From Streptomyces gobiensis (GTDB lineage Bacteria; Actinomycetota; Actinomycetes; Streptomycetales; Streptomycetaceae), in assembly GCF_021216675.1 (NCBI RefSeq), contig NZ_CP086120.1, positions 1,302,001-1,366,000 of the forward strand: DNA of 64,000 nt, read 5' to 3'. Within the stretch, counting starts at the first letter, position 1. Each line of letters opens with the position of its first letter. The translations under genes were made by a program, and so were the position numbers. Shown here piece by piece: positions 1 through 9,303 of this stretch. The notes beneath the pieces were generated by a model. That model had not been told where the DNA came from and made no database searches. It saw only the letters and a program-made list of their open reading frames with translations.

Positions 1-515
<515 letters not shown>

Positions 516-520
516 TCCGC

Positions 521-1094
521 ATGAGATGCGGTGGCGGAGGAACCGTAGACACAACGATTTCGCCAAGACAAGAAGGGTGGAGATCGGAAGCCTCCGCACA
601 GTTGCCGCACAGCGGATTTTAGCCACCGTATGCGGTGGATCCTGTTCCGAGAGTGAGAAAGCGGATCCTGGGTCTTTACTTAAATCCTGTGCTGAGCAGG
701 GGAATTGACGAAGGAATGGCAAATGATTCGACCGGTGCAATTGCACCGGTCGGCAATTCTGTGAATCCCGTCACCCGCGCTCTGCGTGTGCCGCTGATTT
801 CCTGTCAGAACACGACTGTTCCCCGGGATTGACATCCGTAACGATTGTCCGGTTCATCCTTCGGTGAGCGTTCAGTCGCTGCTCAACCCTGCTTCCCGGA
901 ACAGCCGGGGCCATGCGTGACTTCTGTCGGCGCCCAGCGAGCCGGGTGACATCCACCCCCATATCACATCAAGTCGGCCCCCGACTTCGCTCTTTCCCGT
1001 AACTGGAACTATGTCCAGAGATGCCCGTATTACACCATCTTCGCAGGCCTGCGATGCACCCGTCCGCTGTTCCCCCAGTTTGGGCACACCATCG
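521..1094. other. Intergenic region, no convincing gene
   Basis: This stretch is less GC-rich than its surroundings. It should hold the promoter of the riboswitch-controlled rpf transcript and the 3' end of the small minus-strand gene beyond it. Open frames on both strands lack codon bias and recognisable protein. The only striking element is the perfect palindrome at 729-752, listed separately. Confidence 0.6.
729..752. repeat. Perfect 24-bp palindrome
   Basis: Each half reads CGACCGGTGCAA and its exact complement follows with no spacer. Such a gapless dyad suits a dimeric DNA-binding protein better than an RNA terminator. It lies in a noncoding region about 215 bases upstream of the riboswitch start, so it could be an operator for the rpf transcript. 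The binding protein is unknown. Confidence 0.6.
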
Positions 1095-1271
1095 CTAAGG
1101 GGCGCAGTTGTTCGGGCACACCGTGGTTACAGTGATGGGCCCGGGCTTTCCATCCGGCGCGGGTTCCTCGGTGACGACGACTTGACGCCGTGTCCCGCAT
1201 GGGCACGTTCGGGCAGCGTCATCGAGCTCGCGTTCGGCGATGGCTTGGACGCGCGCCAGAAGATCTCTCAT
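1095..1271 (-). CDS. Small cysteine-containing hypothetical protein
   Basis: A 58-residue ORF with a plausible helical N-terminus (LLARVQAIAERELDDAAR) followed by TCPCGTRR and, near the end, VCPNNC. The four cysteines could form a zinc site, but this is inferred from spacing alone. The ATG at 1271 has only a weak purine-rich stretch before it. A better ribosome site, AAGGAG, precedes an ATG at 1290, but that frame stops after 23 codons. No family was recognised and no partner genes are apparent; the ROK gene starts far upstream on the same strand. Confidence 0.4.
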   Translation of the reverse strand: MRDLLARVQAIAERELDDAARTCPCGTRRQVVVTEEPAPDGKPGPITVTTVCPNNCAP

Positions 1272-1392
1272 GTATCGGTCCCGCTTCCATCGGTAACTCT
1301 CCTTACATCCGTGCCTGCAGGACTTGATCCTTTCGGTGATGTACTTGGTAACGAACGCAAGACGGCCCGGTAACCCGACTGAGGGGCGTGGG

Positions 1393-2589
1393 CTAGCCGT
1401 GAAGGGCTGCCAGCCGTGCGTCGGCTCGGCCGGGCGCGTAAAGGTGCTCCACCACCATCGCGCCGGCCCCCAGTACCCCAGCCCGGTCGCCGAGAGCGGA
1501 GGTGCCCACCTGTAGGTGGGCGGTCGTGCGAGGCATGGCCCGCTGGTAGAGCACCTCCCGCACCCCCGTGAGGAACGGCGTCCCCGCCAGATCACCCGCG
1601 ATCAGCAGAACCCCCGGGTTGAGCAGCGTGACCACGGTGCCCAGCACCTCCCCCACCCGACGGCCGGCCTGCTGGGCCAGCCGGACCGCCTCGGGCTGAC
1701 CGACGGCGAGCCGGTCGCGTACATCCGAGCCGGAGGCGGCCGGGACCCCGGCGGCGGTGAGTTCCCGGGCCAGTGCCCGGCCACTGGCGACCGCCGCGAG
1801 GCAGCCATGTGAGCCGCACATGCACAGGGCGTCCAGCCGGTCGTGCAGCCGGATATGGCCAATGTCCCCGGCACCGCCGTCAATGCCGCGGTAGATCTCG
1901 CCGCCCACCACGACCCCGGCGCCGATTCCGGTGGAGGCCTTCACCAGAAGCAGGGCGGCACAGTCGGGATGCCCGGTGCGCTGCTCGGCGAAGGCCATCA
2001 GATTCGCGTCATTGTCGACCAGAACGGGCAGCGGTCCCAGACCGAGCGACCGCCGCATCCCCTCGGGGATCGGATGCCGGTCCCAGCCCGGCATGATCGG
2101 CGGCTGGACCACCCGCCCGGAGGCCCAGTCCACCGGGCCGGGTACGGACAGTCCGACACCGCAGACCGTGTCGGGGGCCGTCCCGGAGTCCTTGAGCAGC
2201 GTGATGAACCACTGCCCGAGCTGGTCGAGCACCGGGTCGGGGCCGTCCTCGATGAGCAGCTGACCGGTATGCTCGGCCAGCACCGTGCCGCTGAGGTCCA
2301 GCACCGCCGCCCGGCCGTGCCGGGTGTCCAGATCGGCGGCGAGCACGACGGCGTGCGAGCCGTCGAACTCCAGCCGCACCGAGGGCCGTCCGCCATTCGG
2401 GGTGCCCGCTGGTGCGCTCACGCCCTCCCGGATCCAGCCGGCCCTGAAGAGCTGATCGAGCCGCTGCCCCACGGTGGACCTGGACAGCCCGGTGGCGCGC
2501 AGCAGTTCCCCGCGTGTGGTCGCCTGACCGCTGCGGACCAGCCGCAGCAGATGGCCCGCGCTTGCCTGGCTCGCTGTTGTCGGCGACAT
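1393..2589 (-). CDS. ROK-family transcriptional regulator
   Basis: Sugar-responsive repressor of the ROK (repressor, ORF, kinase) family, 398 residues. The first 60 or so residues form a MarR-like winged helix (TTRGELLRATGLSRSTVGQRLDQL). The rest is a ROK sugar-kinase fold with VDNDANLMAFAEQ and the zinc-binding signature CMCGSHGCL around residue 260, preceded by GDIGHIRL. It is divergent from a two-gene glycosidase operon, and paired dyads occupy the 127-base gap. The likely job is repression of that operon and of itself until a sugar or sugar phosphate binds. The ligand is not predictable from sequence. Confidence 0.93.
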   Translation of the reverse strand: MSPTTASQASAGHLLRLVRSGQATTRGELLRATGLSRSTVGQRLDQLFRAGWIREGVSAPAGTPNGGRPSVRLEFDGSHAVVLAADLDTRHGRAAVLDLSGTVLAEHTGQLLIEDGPDPVLDQLGQWFITLLKDSGTAPDTVCGVGLSVPGPVDWASGRVVQPPIMPGWDRHPIPEGMRRSLGLGPLPVLVDNDANLMAFAEQRTGHPDCAALLLVKASTGIGAGVVVGGEIYRGIDGGAGDIGHIRLHDRLDALCMCGSHGCLAAVASGRALARELTAAGVPAASGSDVRDRLAVGQPEAVRLAQQAGRRVGEVLGTVVTLLNPGVLLIAGDLAGTPFLTGVREVLYQRAMPRTTAHLQVGTSALGDRAGVLGAGAMVVEHLYAPGRADARLAALHG

Positions 2590-2643
2590 GCCCCGTACTC
2601 CTACCGCTCACGCATCTCACACAACTATCGGCCATCACTCAGA

Positions 2644-2698
2644 AGTTTCGCTTGTCCATGAGACAACACGGCGCTAGTTTTGCTTGTTAATCAGACGT
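2644..2698. promoter_or_regulatory. Two-site operator candidate for the ROK regulator
   Basis: The direct repeat AGTTTCGCTTGT (2644-2655) recurs as AGTTTTGCTTGT (2676-2687), exactly 32 bases or about three helical turns apart. The first copy leads into a perfect dyad, TTGTC-CATGA-GACAA (2652-2666). The second leads into the degenerate TTGTTAATCAGACGT (2684-2698). The second site ends about 20 bases before the glycosidase start, where a bound repressor would block transcription. Assignment to this ROK protein is inferred from position. Confidence 0.6.
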
Positions 2699-2716
2699 AA
2701 CTCTTCGGAGTCCTCC

Positions 2717-4096
2717 ATGGAACATGTGGTTCAGCAGGACGGCTGTCCGCGGGTCCGGTTCACCGAGCGCGGCGCGGTCACCGCCCAGCACGCGCGGCGT
2801 GTGCTGAGCCGCAACTGGACGGGCAGCTCAACCGTGCCCTCGCACAGCCTCTACCCGCACCAGTGGAGTTGGGACTCCGCGTTCATCGCCATCGGGCTGC
2901 GTCATCTGTCAGCGCTACGTGCTCAGCGGGAGTTGGAGACACTGCTCGCCGCCCAGTGGGGCGACGGACGTATCCCGCATATCGTCTTCAATCCGGCGAT
3001 ACCCCATGAAGCGTACTTTCCCAGCCCGGACTTCTGGCGCTCCACCACCGCGGGCGCCGCCGCCGGTGCCCCCACCCGGACCGAAACCTCCGGAATTGTG
3101 CAGCCACCCGTGCACGCGCTCGCCGCATGGCTGGTGCACCGCGCCGATCCCGGTGCCTCCTGGCGGCGCGGTTTTCTCCCCCGGCTCTACCCCCGGCTGG
3201 CGGCCTGGCACCGCTATCTCACCGAGCGCCGGGACCTGGGCGGCCATGGCCTGGTGTCGGTCATCCACCCATGGGAGCCCGGGATGGACAACAGTCCCTG
3301 CTGGGACGGCCCGTTGGCACGCATCACCCCCGCTGCCGCCCACTCGTTCCGGCGCGCGGACCTCGGCCATGGGGCCGCCATCGACCGGCCCACCGATCTC
3401 GACTACGGCCGGTATGTCCGGCTTGCGGCCGACTACCGCGACCGCGGCTACCACGACCATGGCCAGGCGGAAACGGCACACCCCTTCGCCGTTGAGGACC
3501 CAGGCGTCAACTCCCTGCTCATCGCCTCGGAGCACGCCCTCGCCGGGATCGCGCTGGCACTCGGCCGCGACCCGGCCGGTCATCTGGACCGGGCGCGGCG
3601 GCTCACCGAGGCACTGATACGGCGGATGTGGCACCCCGACATGGGGCAGTTCCTCTGCCATGACGTACGAGCCGGCGCGCCCATCCGGGAACGCGGTGTG
3701 GCCGGGCTGCTGCCGCTCATCGTGCCCGGGCTGCCGGGCGACATCGCCGCCGCGCTGCTGCGCACGGCCACCGGCGAGCACTTCGGCCTGGGCGGCTCGG
3801 CCCGGCTGGTGCCCAGCTACGATCTGCGCGGCCCCGCCTTCGATCCGCACCGCTACTGGCGCGGGCCCGCCTGGTTCAACGTCAACTGGCTGCTGGAGCG
3901 CGGTCTTCGGCAGCACGGACACCTGGAGCGGGCCGACGAACTGCGGTCCGCCGCGCTGACCGCGGCGGCCGCCTCCGGTTTCGCCGAGTACGTCGATCCG
4001 TACACCGGGGAGGCGCGCGGCACCCGCGACTTCAGCTGGACGGCCGCGCTCACCCTCGATCTGCTGGCCGAGCCCGAGGGAGGCACCCACCGATGA
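2717..4096 (+). CDS. GH63-type (MGH1-like) glycoside hydrolase
   Basis: A 459-residue cytoplasmic (alpha/alpha)6-barrel hydrolase resembling bacterial glucosylglycerate/mannosylglycerate hydrolases. Shared segments are YPHQWSWDSAFIAIGL near the N-terminus, AQWGDGRIPHIVF, SGIVQPPVHALA, HPWEPGMDNSP and, near the end, FAEYVDPYTGE. The Asp in GMDNSP lies where the family places its general acid. There is no signal peptide. The ATG at 2717 has a GGAG six bases upstream; an upstream in-frame start would sit inside the operator. The stop overlaps the next start (ATGA), so the two genes are translationally coupled. The substrate could be a compatible-solute glycoside or a short oligosaccharide. Confidence 0.8.
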   Translation: MEHVVQQDGCPRVRFTERGAVTAQHARRVLSRNWTGSSTVPSHSLYPHQWSWDSAFIAIGLRHLSALRAQRELETLLAAQWGDGRIPHIVFNPAIPHEAYFPSPDFWRSTTAGAAAGAPTRTETSGIVQPPVHALAAWLVHRADPGASWRRGFLPRLYPRLAAWHRYLTERRDLGGHGLVSVIHPWEPGMDNSPCWDGPLARITPAAAHSFRRADLGHGAAIDRPTDLDYGRYVRLAADYRDRGYHDHGQAETAHPFAVEDPGVNSLLIASEHALAGIALALGRDPAGHLDRARRLTEALIRRMWHPDMGQFLCHDVRAGAPIRERGVAGLLPLIVPGLPGDIAAALLRTATGEHFGLGGSARLVPSYDLRGPAFDPHRYWRGPAWFNVNWLLERGLRQHGHLERADELRSAALTAAAASGFAEYVDPYTGEARGTRDFSWTAALTLDLLAEPEGGTHR

Positions 4097-6024
4097 CCAC
4101 AGCGGAGCACCGGCTTCTCGTCCACAGCGGCACCTTCGCCGCAGTGGGGCCGTCCGGCGATATCACCGGCGCGCGCGGCCTCTCCCCCGACGGGCTCTTT
4201 CTGCGCGACGCCCGCCATCTGAGCCGCTGGCAGCTGACGGTCGACGGCACCACCCCCACCGTGCTGGTGCCCGCCTCCGACGGACCGACGGCCTCCGCCG
4301 TGCTGACCCCGGCCGGCAGCCGCGCCGAACCACCCGCGCACACCGTCTTCCGCGAACAGTCGGTGACGGCGGGCGCGCTCATCGAGCGGATCCGGCTCAC
4401 CAGCAATCGCGCCCAGGCCGATATGGCCCGGCTGGCGCTCACCGTGGACGCTGACTTCGCCGACCAGTTCGAGCTGCGCTCCGACCATCGCTGGTATGAG
4501 AAACCGGGTGCGGTGCGCACCCGTGAAACCCTCCCCGACGGCGTGGAGTTCGGCTACCGGCGCCGGGAGTGGTACTCCCGCACCGTGGTGACCGCCGACC
4601 CGCCGCCGGAGGCGGTGGAGGAGACCGGCAGCGGCGCCCGGCGGCTGGTGTGGGACCTGGAGCTGGCCCCGCACGGCTCCGTGGAGCTGGCCCTGCGGGT
4701 CACCGCGTATCCGTATGGCGCCCCGGATCCGGCCACCGCTCCCGAGGACGACCCGGAGGATCTGGCGGACGAACACACCGCGGGCCCGCTCTCGTACGGG
4801 CCCGGCGTATGGCCGGAGCTGACCCGCGCCTGTGAACAGGGGCTGGCCGACCTCGCCGGGCTACGGGTCCCGGCCACCGGCCCCGACGGTGAACCGCTGC
4901 GGGTGCCCGCCGCCGGGGTGCCGTGGTTTCTGGCGCTGTTCGGCCGTGATGCCCTGATGACCTCGCTCTTCGCCCTGCCCTACCGGCCCTCACTGGCCAC
5001 CGCCACGCTGCCCGCGCTGGCGGCGACCCAGGCGACCGCCGAAGACGCCAAGGACCCAGCGCGGATCGCCCAGCCCGGCAAGATCGTGCATGAGGTGCGC
5101 CATGGTGAGCTGGCACACTTCGGGCAGGTGCCCTTCGGGAGTTACTACGGCTCGGTCGACGGCACCCCGCTCTTTCTGGTGCTGCTGGGCGCGTGCACCG
5201 AGCGGACCGGGGACGACAAGCTGGCCCGGCGCCTTGAGCCGCACGCCCGCGCCGCGGTGGAGTGGATGTTCCGGTACGGCGGGCTGGAGGAGCGCGGCTA
5301 CCTCCACTACCGCGCCCATGAGGGCGGGCTGGCCAACCAGAGCTGGAAGGACTCCCCCGACGCGATCTGCTTCGCCGACGGCGAGCAGGCCAAGGGCGTC
5401 ATCACCGCCGCGGCGGCGCAGGGCTACGCGTATGACGCGCTACGGCACACCGCGCGGCTGGCCCAAACCGTCTGGGACGACACCAAGTTCGCCACCCGCC
5501 TGGAGCAGGCCGCCGAAGAGCTGCGGTCCCGTTTCCTGCGGGACTTCTGGCTCCCGGAGCAGCACTTTCCCGCGCTGGCGCTGGACGGGGATGGCCGCCA
5601 GGTCGACGCGCTCGCCTCCGATGCCGGGCATCTGCTGTGGTCCGGCATCCTCGACCATGAACGGGGCCAGGCCACTGGACGACGGCTGCTGGAGCCGGAC
5701 TTCTTCTCCGGCTGGGGCATCCGCACGCTCGCGGCGGGCCAGCGCGCGTACCACCCGCTCTCCTATCACCGGGGCAGCGTCTGGCCGCATGACAACGCGG
5801 TGATCGCTCTCGGGCTGGCCCGCTACGGGCTGCACGGTGAGGCCCGTACGGTCGCGCACGCGCTGACCACCATCGCGGAACGTGAGGGTTACCGGCTGCC
5901 CGAGGTGATCGCCGGGTACGACCGCGATGAGCACCCGGAACCGGTGCCCTACCCACACGCCTGCTCCCCCCAGGCCTGGGCGGCGGCGGCCCCACTGGCG
6001 CTGCTCACAGCCGTGGGCGGCTAG
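4093..6024 (+). CDS. Glycogen debranching-like protein (GDE N-terminal plus glucosidase barrel)
   Basis: A 643-residue protein. The first 200 or so residues match the bacterial GDE N-terminal domain (LLVHSGTFAAVGPSGDI, GLSPDGLFLRDARHLSRW). The remainder is an amylo-alpha-1,6-glucosidase-like barrel with PWFLALFGRDALMTSLFA, GSYYGSVDGTPLFLVLLG, NQSWKDSPDAI and YHRGSVWPHDNAVIA. Proteins of this type act on branched or modified glucans and some plant-derived glycosides. It overlaps the upstream glycosidase by four bases, so both should be made together under the ROK repressor. No transporter gene lies nearby, so the substrate is probably imported by a distant system or made in the cell. Confidence 0.88.
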   Translation: MTTAEHRLLVHSGTFAAVGPSGDITGARGLSPDGLFLRDARHLSRWQLTVDGTTPTVLVPASDGPTASAVLTPAGSRAEPPAHTVFREQSVTAGALIERIRLTSNRAQADMARLALTVDADFADQFELRSDHRWYEKPGAVRTRETLPDGVEFGYRRREWYSRTVVTADPPPEAVEETGSGARRLVWDLELAPHGSVELALRVTAYPYGAPDPATAPEDDPEDLADEHTAGPLSYGPGVWPELTRACEQGLADLAGLRVPATGPDGEPLRVPAAGVPWFLALFGRDALMTSLFALPYRPSLATATLPALAATQATAEDAKDPARIAQPGKIVHEVRHGELAHFGQVPFGSYYGSVDGTPLFLVLLGACTERTGDDKLARRLEPHARAAVEWMFRYGGLEERGYLHYRAHEGGLANQSWKDSPDAICFADGEQAKGVITAAAAQGYAYDALRHTARLAQTVWDDTKFATRLEQAAEELRSRFLRDFWLPEQHFPALALDGDGRQVDALASDAGHLLWSGILDHERGQATGRRLLEPDFFSGWGIRTLAAGQRAYHPLSYHRGSVWPHDNAVIALGLARYGLHGEARTVAHALTTIAEREGYRLPEVIAGYDRDEHPEPVPYPHACSPQAWAAAAPLALLTAVGG

Positions 6025-6052
6025 CCAAGTCCGTCCGGCATGTGAGGACCGG

Positions 6053-7237
6053 CTAGCCGCCGGACGTATCCAGCTCCGCCTCCGCGCTGACCGCCGAGCA
6101 CTCATACGGATCGTTCAGCCACCCCTCCGGCAGGACGACCCGGCTGCGCCCAGACGTCCGCCCGCGCGGACCATCCGCGCCGGGCGGCCACGGCTGGTCC
6201 AGATCCAGCTCATCCAGCAGCGTGCGCAGCTGCGCCAGCGAGGAGCTGACGGCAAGCCGCTGACGCATTTCGGAGCCGACCGAGAAGCCTTTCGTATACC
6301 ACGCCACATGCTTGCGGAAGTCGATGACGCCGCGCGCCTCATCGTTCAGCCACTCCCCCAGCAACTGGGCGTGCCGCACCATCACATCACCGACCTCACG
6401 GAGCGTGGGCCGGGCGTAGGCAGCGGGGCCGCGTCCGTCGAAGGCCGCGACCAGATCGCCGAAGAGCCACGGCCGCCCGAGGCAGCCGCGTCCGACCACG
6501 ACTCCGTCGCAGCCGGTTTCCCGCATCATGCGTACCGCGTCGTCGGCCGACCAGATGTCGCCGTTGCCCAGGACCGGGATCTCCGGGACGGTCTCCTTGA
6601 GCCGGGCGATCGCGTCCCAGTCGGCGGTGCCGCCGTAGTGCTGCGCGGCGGTCCGGCCGTGCAGCGCGATCGCGGTCACGCCCTCGTCGACGGCGATCCG
6701 CCCGGCGTCGAGGTAGGTGAGGTGGTCGTCGTCGATGCCCTTGCGCATCTTCATGGTCACCGGCAGCCCGTCCGCGTTGCGCACCGCCTCGCGGAGGATG
6801 TCACGCAGCAGCTGCCGCTTGTACGGCAGCGCGGAGCCGCCGCCCTTGCGGGTCACCTTGGGCACCGGGCAGCCGAAGTTCAGGTCGATGTGGTCGGCCA
6901 GATCCTCGTCCGCGATCATGCGGGCGGCCTTGCCGACGGTGGCCGGATCGACACCGTAGAGCTGGATGGAGCGGGGCTTCTCGGTCTCGTCGAAGTGGAC
7001 GAGCTGCATGGTCTTCTCATTGCGCTCGACCAGCGCCCGGGTGGTGATCATCTCGCTGACGAAGAGCCCTTTGCCGCCACTGCTGTGATCCCCCGGGGGA
7101 CGACCCCCGTACCCCCGCGCGCCTTCGGCGAATTCCCGGCACAGCGTCCGGAACGGAGCATTGGTGATCCCCGCCATCGGGGCCAGCACCACCGGGGGCT
7201 GGATGACGTGGGGGCCGATGCGGAGCGGCTGGGTCAT
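6053..7237 (-). CDS. dusB: tRNA-dihydrouridine synthase
   Basis: FMN enzyme that reduces uridines in the tRNA D-loop, 394 residues. Family features are APMAGITNAPFR near the N-terminus, the catalytic-cysteine segment NFGCPVPKVTRKGGG, KMRKGIDDDH, ALHGRTAAQHY and GNGDIW. Residues about 36-57 are an insertion rich in Gly, Arg and Pro that is not expected in the family. It falls between TLCREF and LFVSEMITTRAL, which are normally nearly adjacent. The corresponding DNA looks like an intergenic repeat (see findings). The dusB subgroup label rests on general similarity. Confidence 0.93.
   Translation of the reverse strand: MTQPLRIGPHVIQPPVVLAPMAGITNAPFRTLCREFAEGARGYGGRPPGDHSSGGKGLFVSEMITTRALVERNEKTMQLVHFDETEKPRSIQLYGVDPATVGKAARMIADEDLADHIDLNFGCPVPKVTRKGGGSALPYKRQLLRDILREAVRNADGLPVTMKMRKGIDDDHLTYLDAGRIAVDEGVTAIALHGRTAAQHYGGTADWDAIARLKETVPEIPVLGNGDIWSADDAVRMMRETGCDGVVVGRGCLGRPWLFGDLVAAFDGRGPAAYARPTLREVGDVMVRHAQLLGEWLNDEARGVIDFRKHVAWYTKGFSVGSEMRQRLAVSSSLAQLRTLLDELDLDQPWPPGADGPRGRTSGRSRVVLPEGWLNDPYECSAVSAEAELDTSGG
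7067..7132. repeat. G/C-rich palindromic repeat inserted in frame within the dus gene
   Basis: The plus strand contains a run of C followed by GGGGGACGACCCCC-like arms and CGTACCCCCGCGCGCCTTCGGCG. This kind of sequence is common between Streptomyces genes, not inside them. It adds about 22 residues to the protein without breaking the frame. The boundaries are estimated from where family similarity resumes. Confidence 0.55.
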
Positions 7238-7415
7238 GGGCGCGGGCGTCCTCGGAAATCTACGGAAACGGGGGCAGCTCCCTATTGTCCCTCACCTGCC
7301 TGATAACACTCCATCCCCGGGGCCACAAACCCACCGTGACCAGCGGATTTGTCAGTGCCCAACGGTATCGTGGAGGTAGATTCCAGACGGTATCCGCCTG
7401 CCGAGGAGGCCGCCA

Positions 7416-7685
7416 GTGGCAGCGACTGGTTCCCCGACCGCCCCAGTTCTCCCGACCGCCCCGCCGAAGAAGCCACTGCCCGCCGGAAGGCCGCGGGAGT
7501 GGTACGAGACCCACAACCGCCAGCTCAAGGCGATGCGCATCGCCATCGCCCTGCTCAACACCGGCATCTACACCCCGCAGCAGGCCCGCAACCGTACGAT
7601 CAGCGCGATCGCGGCACGGATAGGCGTACACCCGCCGTCCAAGGCCACCTGCGCCCTGGTACGTAACCTGCTGCCCAGGCACTGA
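7416..7685 (+). CDS. Conserved streptomycete hypothetical protein, 89 aa
   Basis: The GTG at 7416 follows GAGGAGG by a good distance. The N-terminus is a Pro/Ala/Thr-rich tail. The body (GRPREWYETHNRQLKAMRIAIALLNTGIYT, then ARNRTISAIAARIGVHPPS) is helical and basic and resembles a type of small protein I recall from many Streptomyces genomes, with no assigned function. The pattern could suit a small nucleic-acid-binding protein, but that is only an inference. It stands alone between the dus gene and a convergent membrane-protein gene. Confidence 0.7.
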   Translation: MAATGSPTAPVLPTAPPKKPLPAGRPREWYETHNRQLKAMRIAIALLNTGIYTPQQARNRTISAIAARIGVHPPSKATCALVRNLLPRH

Positions 7686-7698
7686 CGGCACACCGCCC

Positions 7699-7737
7699 GC
7701 ACCGGAGTGGCTGACGCGCAGTCATCCGCTCCGGTGC
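7699..7737. terminator. Bidirectional hairpin between convergent genes
   Basis: GCACCGGAGTGG (7699-7710) pairs with CCGCTCCGGTGC (7726-7737), 12 pairs with one G-T wobble and a 15-base loop. It follows the stop of the plus gene and overlaps the last codons of the minus gene. No clear T-run is present on either side, as is usual in streptomycetes. Confidence 0.5.
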
Positions 7738-9206
7738 CCAGCATCCGGGTTGACGGCGACGCTCCAGCCCGAGTTGTACGTGCCGGGCACCGGGAAGCGC
7801 TGCCAGGTACGGGCCCACTGCGGAGGTTCCCGGTCCCGGAGGACTACCGCGGTCGGACGCACGGAAGCGTCCATGTCCACCACAGCACATTCCATGGTCA
7901 GCGCGACGGGGACCGCACCGTTCCCGCTGAGGGCGCAGGGAGCCCGGACGCCGTGCTCACGCAGGACCGCCGCGACACGGTCCCAGTCGCCGCGGGCCTG
8001 CTCCTGAATCCCGGCGTGCGCACGCGCCAGTGTGAGCTGCACGGACAGATGTCCCAGCAGCACAACGGCCAGCACGGCGGCCACCGGCCACGACCGGCGA
8101 GCCCGGTCTGCCACGGTCAGCAGCCCGATCGCGGCGGGCAGCGCGAGCAGCGCATAGGCGGGCAGGAGGAAGCGGGCCGCCGCGTAGTCGACCAGAAAGA
8201 AGTACTGCGCCGCCGCCGACCCAGCGACCGCTGTCGCCAGCCACAGCGCCGCCGTGGAACGGCCCGCTTTCCGTACGGTCCAGATCCCCAGCGCGACCAG
8301 CAGCGGCAGCAGCACCCACCATTCCAGCGCGGGCAGCCGCACCCCGTCGCCCGTACAAGGCCTGCACAGCAGCGGGCCGTCCAGCGTGGTGGCGTACTCC
8401 ACGACGGAAAGGACCGGCCGCATCCCGCCCTGGATCCGGCTCGCTTCGGCGAGCCTGTGCAGCACCCCGTCGAACCGTACGTACGCCTCGACGATCCAGG
8501 GCAGAGCCCCCGCCACGGTCCCGGCCAGCACCGCCCAGACCGCCGCCCGCCTGCGCCAGGCGGGCACCACGGCGGCGGCCACCAGCAGCGGCCCGGCGAT
8601 CCAGACGGCGTCGTTGGGCCGCATCAGGGTCGCCACCGCGAGACCAAGCGCGATGCCCAGCGCGATGCCCGGCCCGACGCCGCCGGGGCGTGGCCGCTGC
8701 TGCACGAAACAGCCCACCGCCGCTGCGGCGCCCATCGCGGTGTAGTGGTTCGGCATCGCCGAACCCGTGTAGAAGAGCGCGAACCACAGTGTCCCGTACA
8801 ACGCTGCCGCCACCGGCACGGCGGCAGGCCGGTGCAGCACGCGCAGCCAGGGACGAAAACCGAGATAGAGCGCGCCGACCGCGAGGGCCGTCAGCCACAT
8901 CCTCAGCAGCACCACCGAACCGCTCCACGAAGCCACCGGTGCCAGCAGCAACGGCACTCCACGGGTACGGGGCGCGCTGAAGGGGGCCTCCGGTCCGTAG
9001 GGGGAGAAACGACTGGCGTACACGAGCTCGTCCCAGCCCAGCGGCAGCGTGAACGGCACGAGCACCGCCGAGAGCAGTGCCACCGCCAGACAGACACCGA
9101 GCAGCGCACGGTGCGCCCGGCCGATGTGGCCACCGTCCGGCTCGGTGCGCGCGACAACGGGTCCGTCGTCCGCCTGAGTGCGTGAGCCCACGCGAACACC
9201 CTGCAT
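7722..9206 (-). CDS. Multi-pass membrane protein, GT-C glycosyltransferase-like
   Basis: A 494-residue integral membrane protein with at least nine hydrophobic segments. After the first membrane span comes LPLGWDELVYASRF. The Asp-Glu pair in the first outside loop is where GT39/ArnT-type enzymes, which use polyprenyl-phosphate sugars, keep their catalytic acidic residue. The family call is therefore plausible but not proven. The C-terminal 90 residues are soluble. The start at 9206 is chosen because GGAGG precedes it by five bases; the longer upstream frame lacks a ribosome site. It is transcribed alone, and no partner suggests its acceptor. Confidence 0.7.
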   Translation of the reverse strand: MQGVRVGSRTQADDGPVVARTEPDGGHIGRAHRALLGVCLAVALLSAVLVPFTLPLGWDELVYASRFSPYGPEAPFSAPRTRGVPLLLAPVASWSGSVVLLRMWLTALAVGALYLGFRPWLRVLHRPAAVPVAAALYGTLWFALFYTGSAMPNHYTAMGAAAAVGCFVQQRPRPGGVGPGIALGIALGLAVATLMRPNDAVWIAGPLLVAAAVVPAWRRRAAVWAVLAGTVAGALPWIVEAYVRFDGVLHRLAEASRIQGGMRPVLSVVEYATTLDGPLLCRPCTGDGVRLPALEWWVLLPLLVALGIWTVRKAGRSTAALWLATAVAGSAAAQYFFLVDYAAARFLLPAYALLALPAAIGLLTVADRARRSWPVAAVLAVVLLGHLSVQLTLARAHAGIQEQARGDWDRVAAVLREHGVRAPCALSGNGAVPVALTMECAVVDMDASVRPTAVVLRDREPPQWARTWQRFPVPGTYNSGWSVAVNPDAGHRSG

Positions 9207-9303
9207 CGAGCCTCCTGCCACCGGTCCACCGGAAGGTCGGGACCCAGCTCTACCCGGTGCCGGGGCCGCTCGGCCAGCGAGGCTGACCCGACTGGGCGTT
9301 CCC

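Noticed and set aside
872..1087. Minus-strand ORF of 71 codons upstream of the rpf leader
   Set aside because: No ribosome site, no family likeness and poor codon bias in a low-GC region.
7707..9185. Long plus-strand ORF opposite the membrane protein
   Set aside because: It is rich in Arg, His, Gln and Pro, typical of an antisense shadow; the opposite strand gives a convincing membrane protein.
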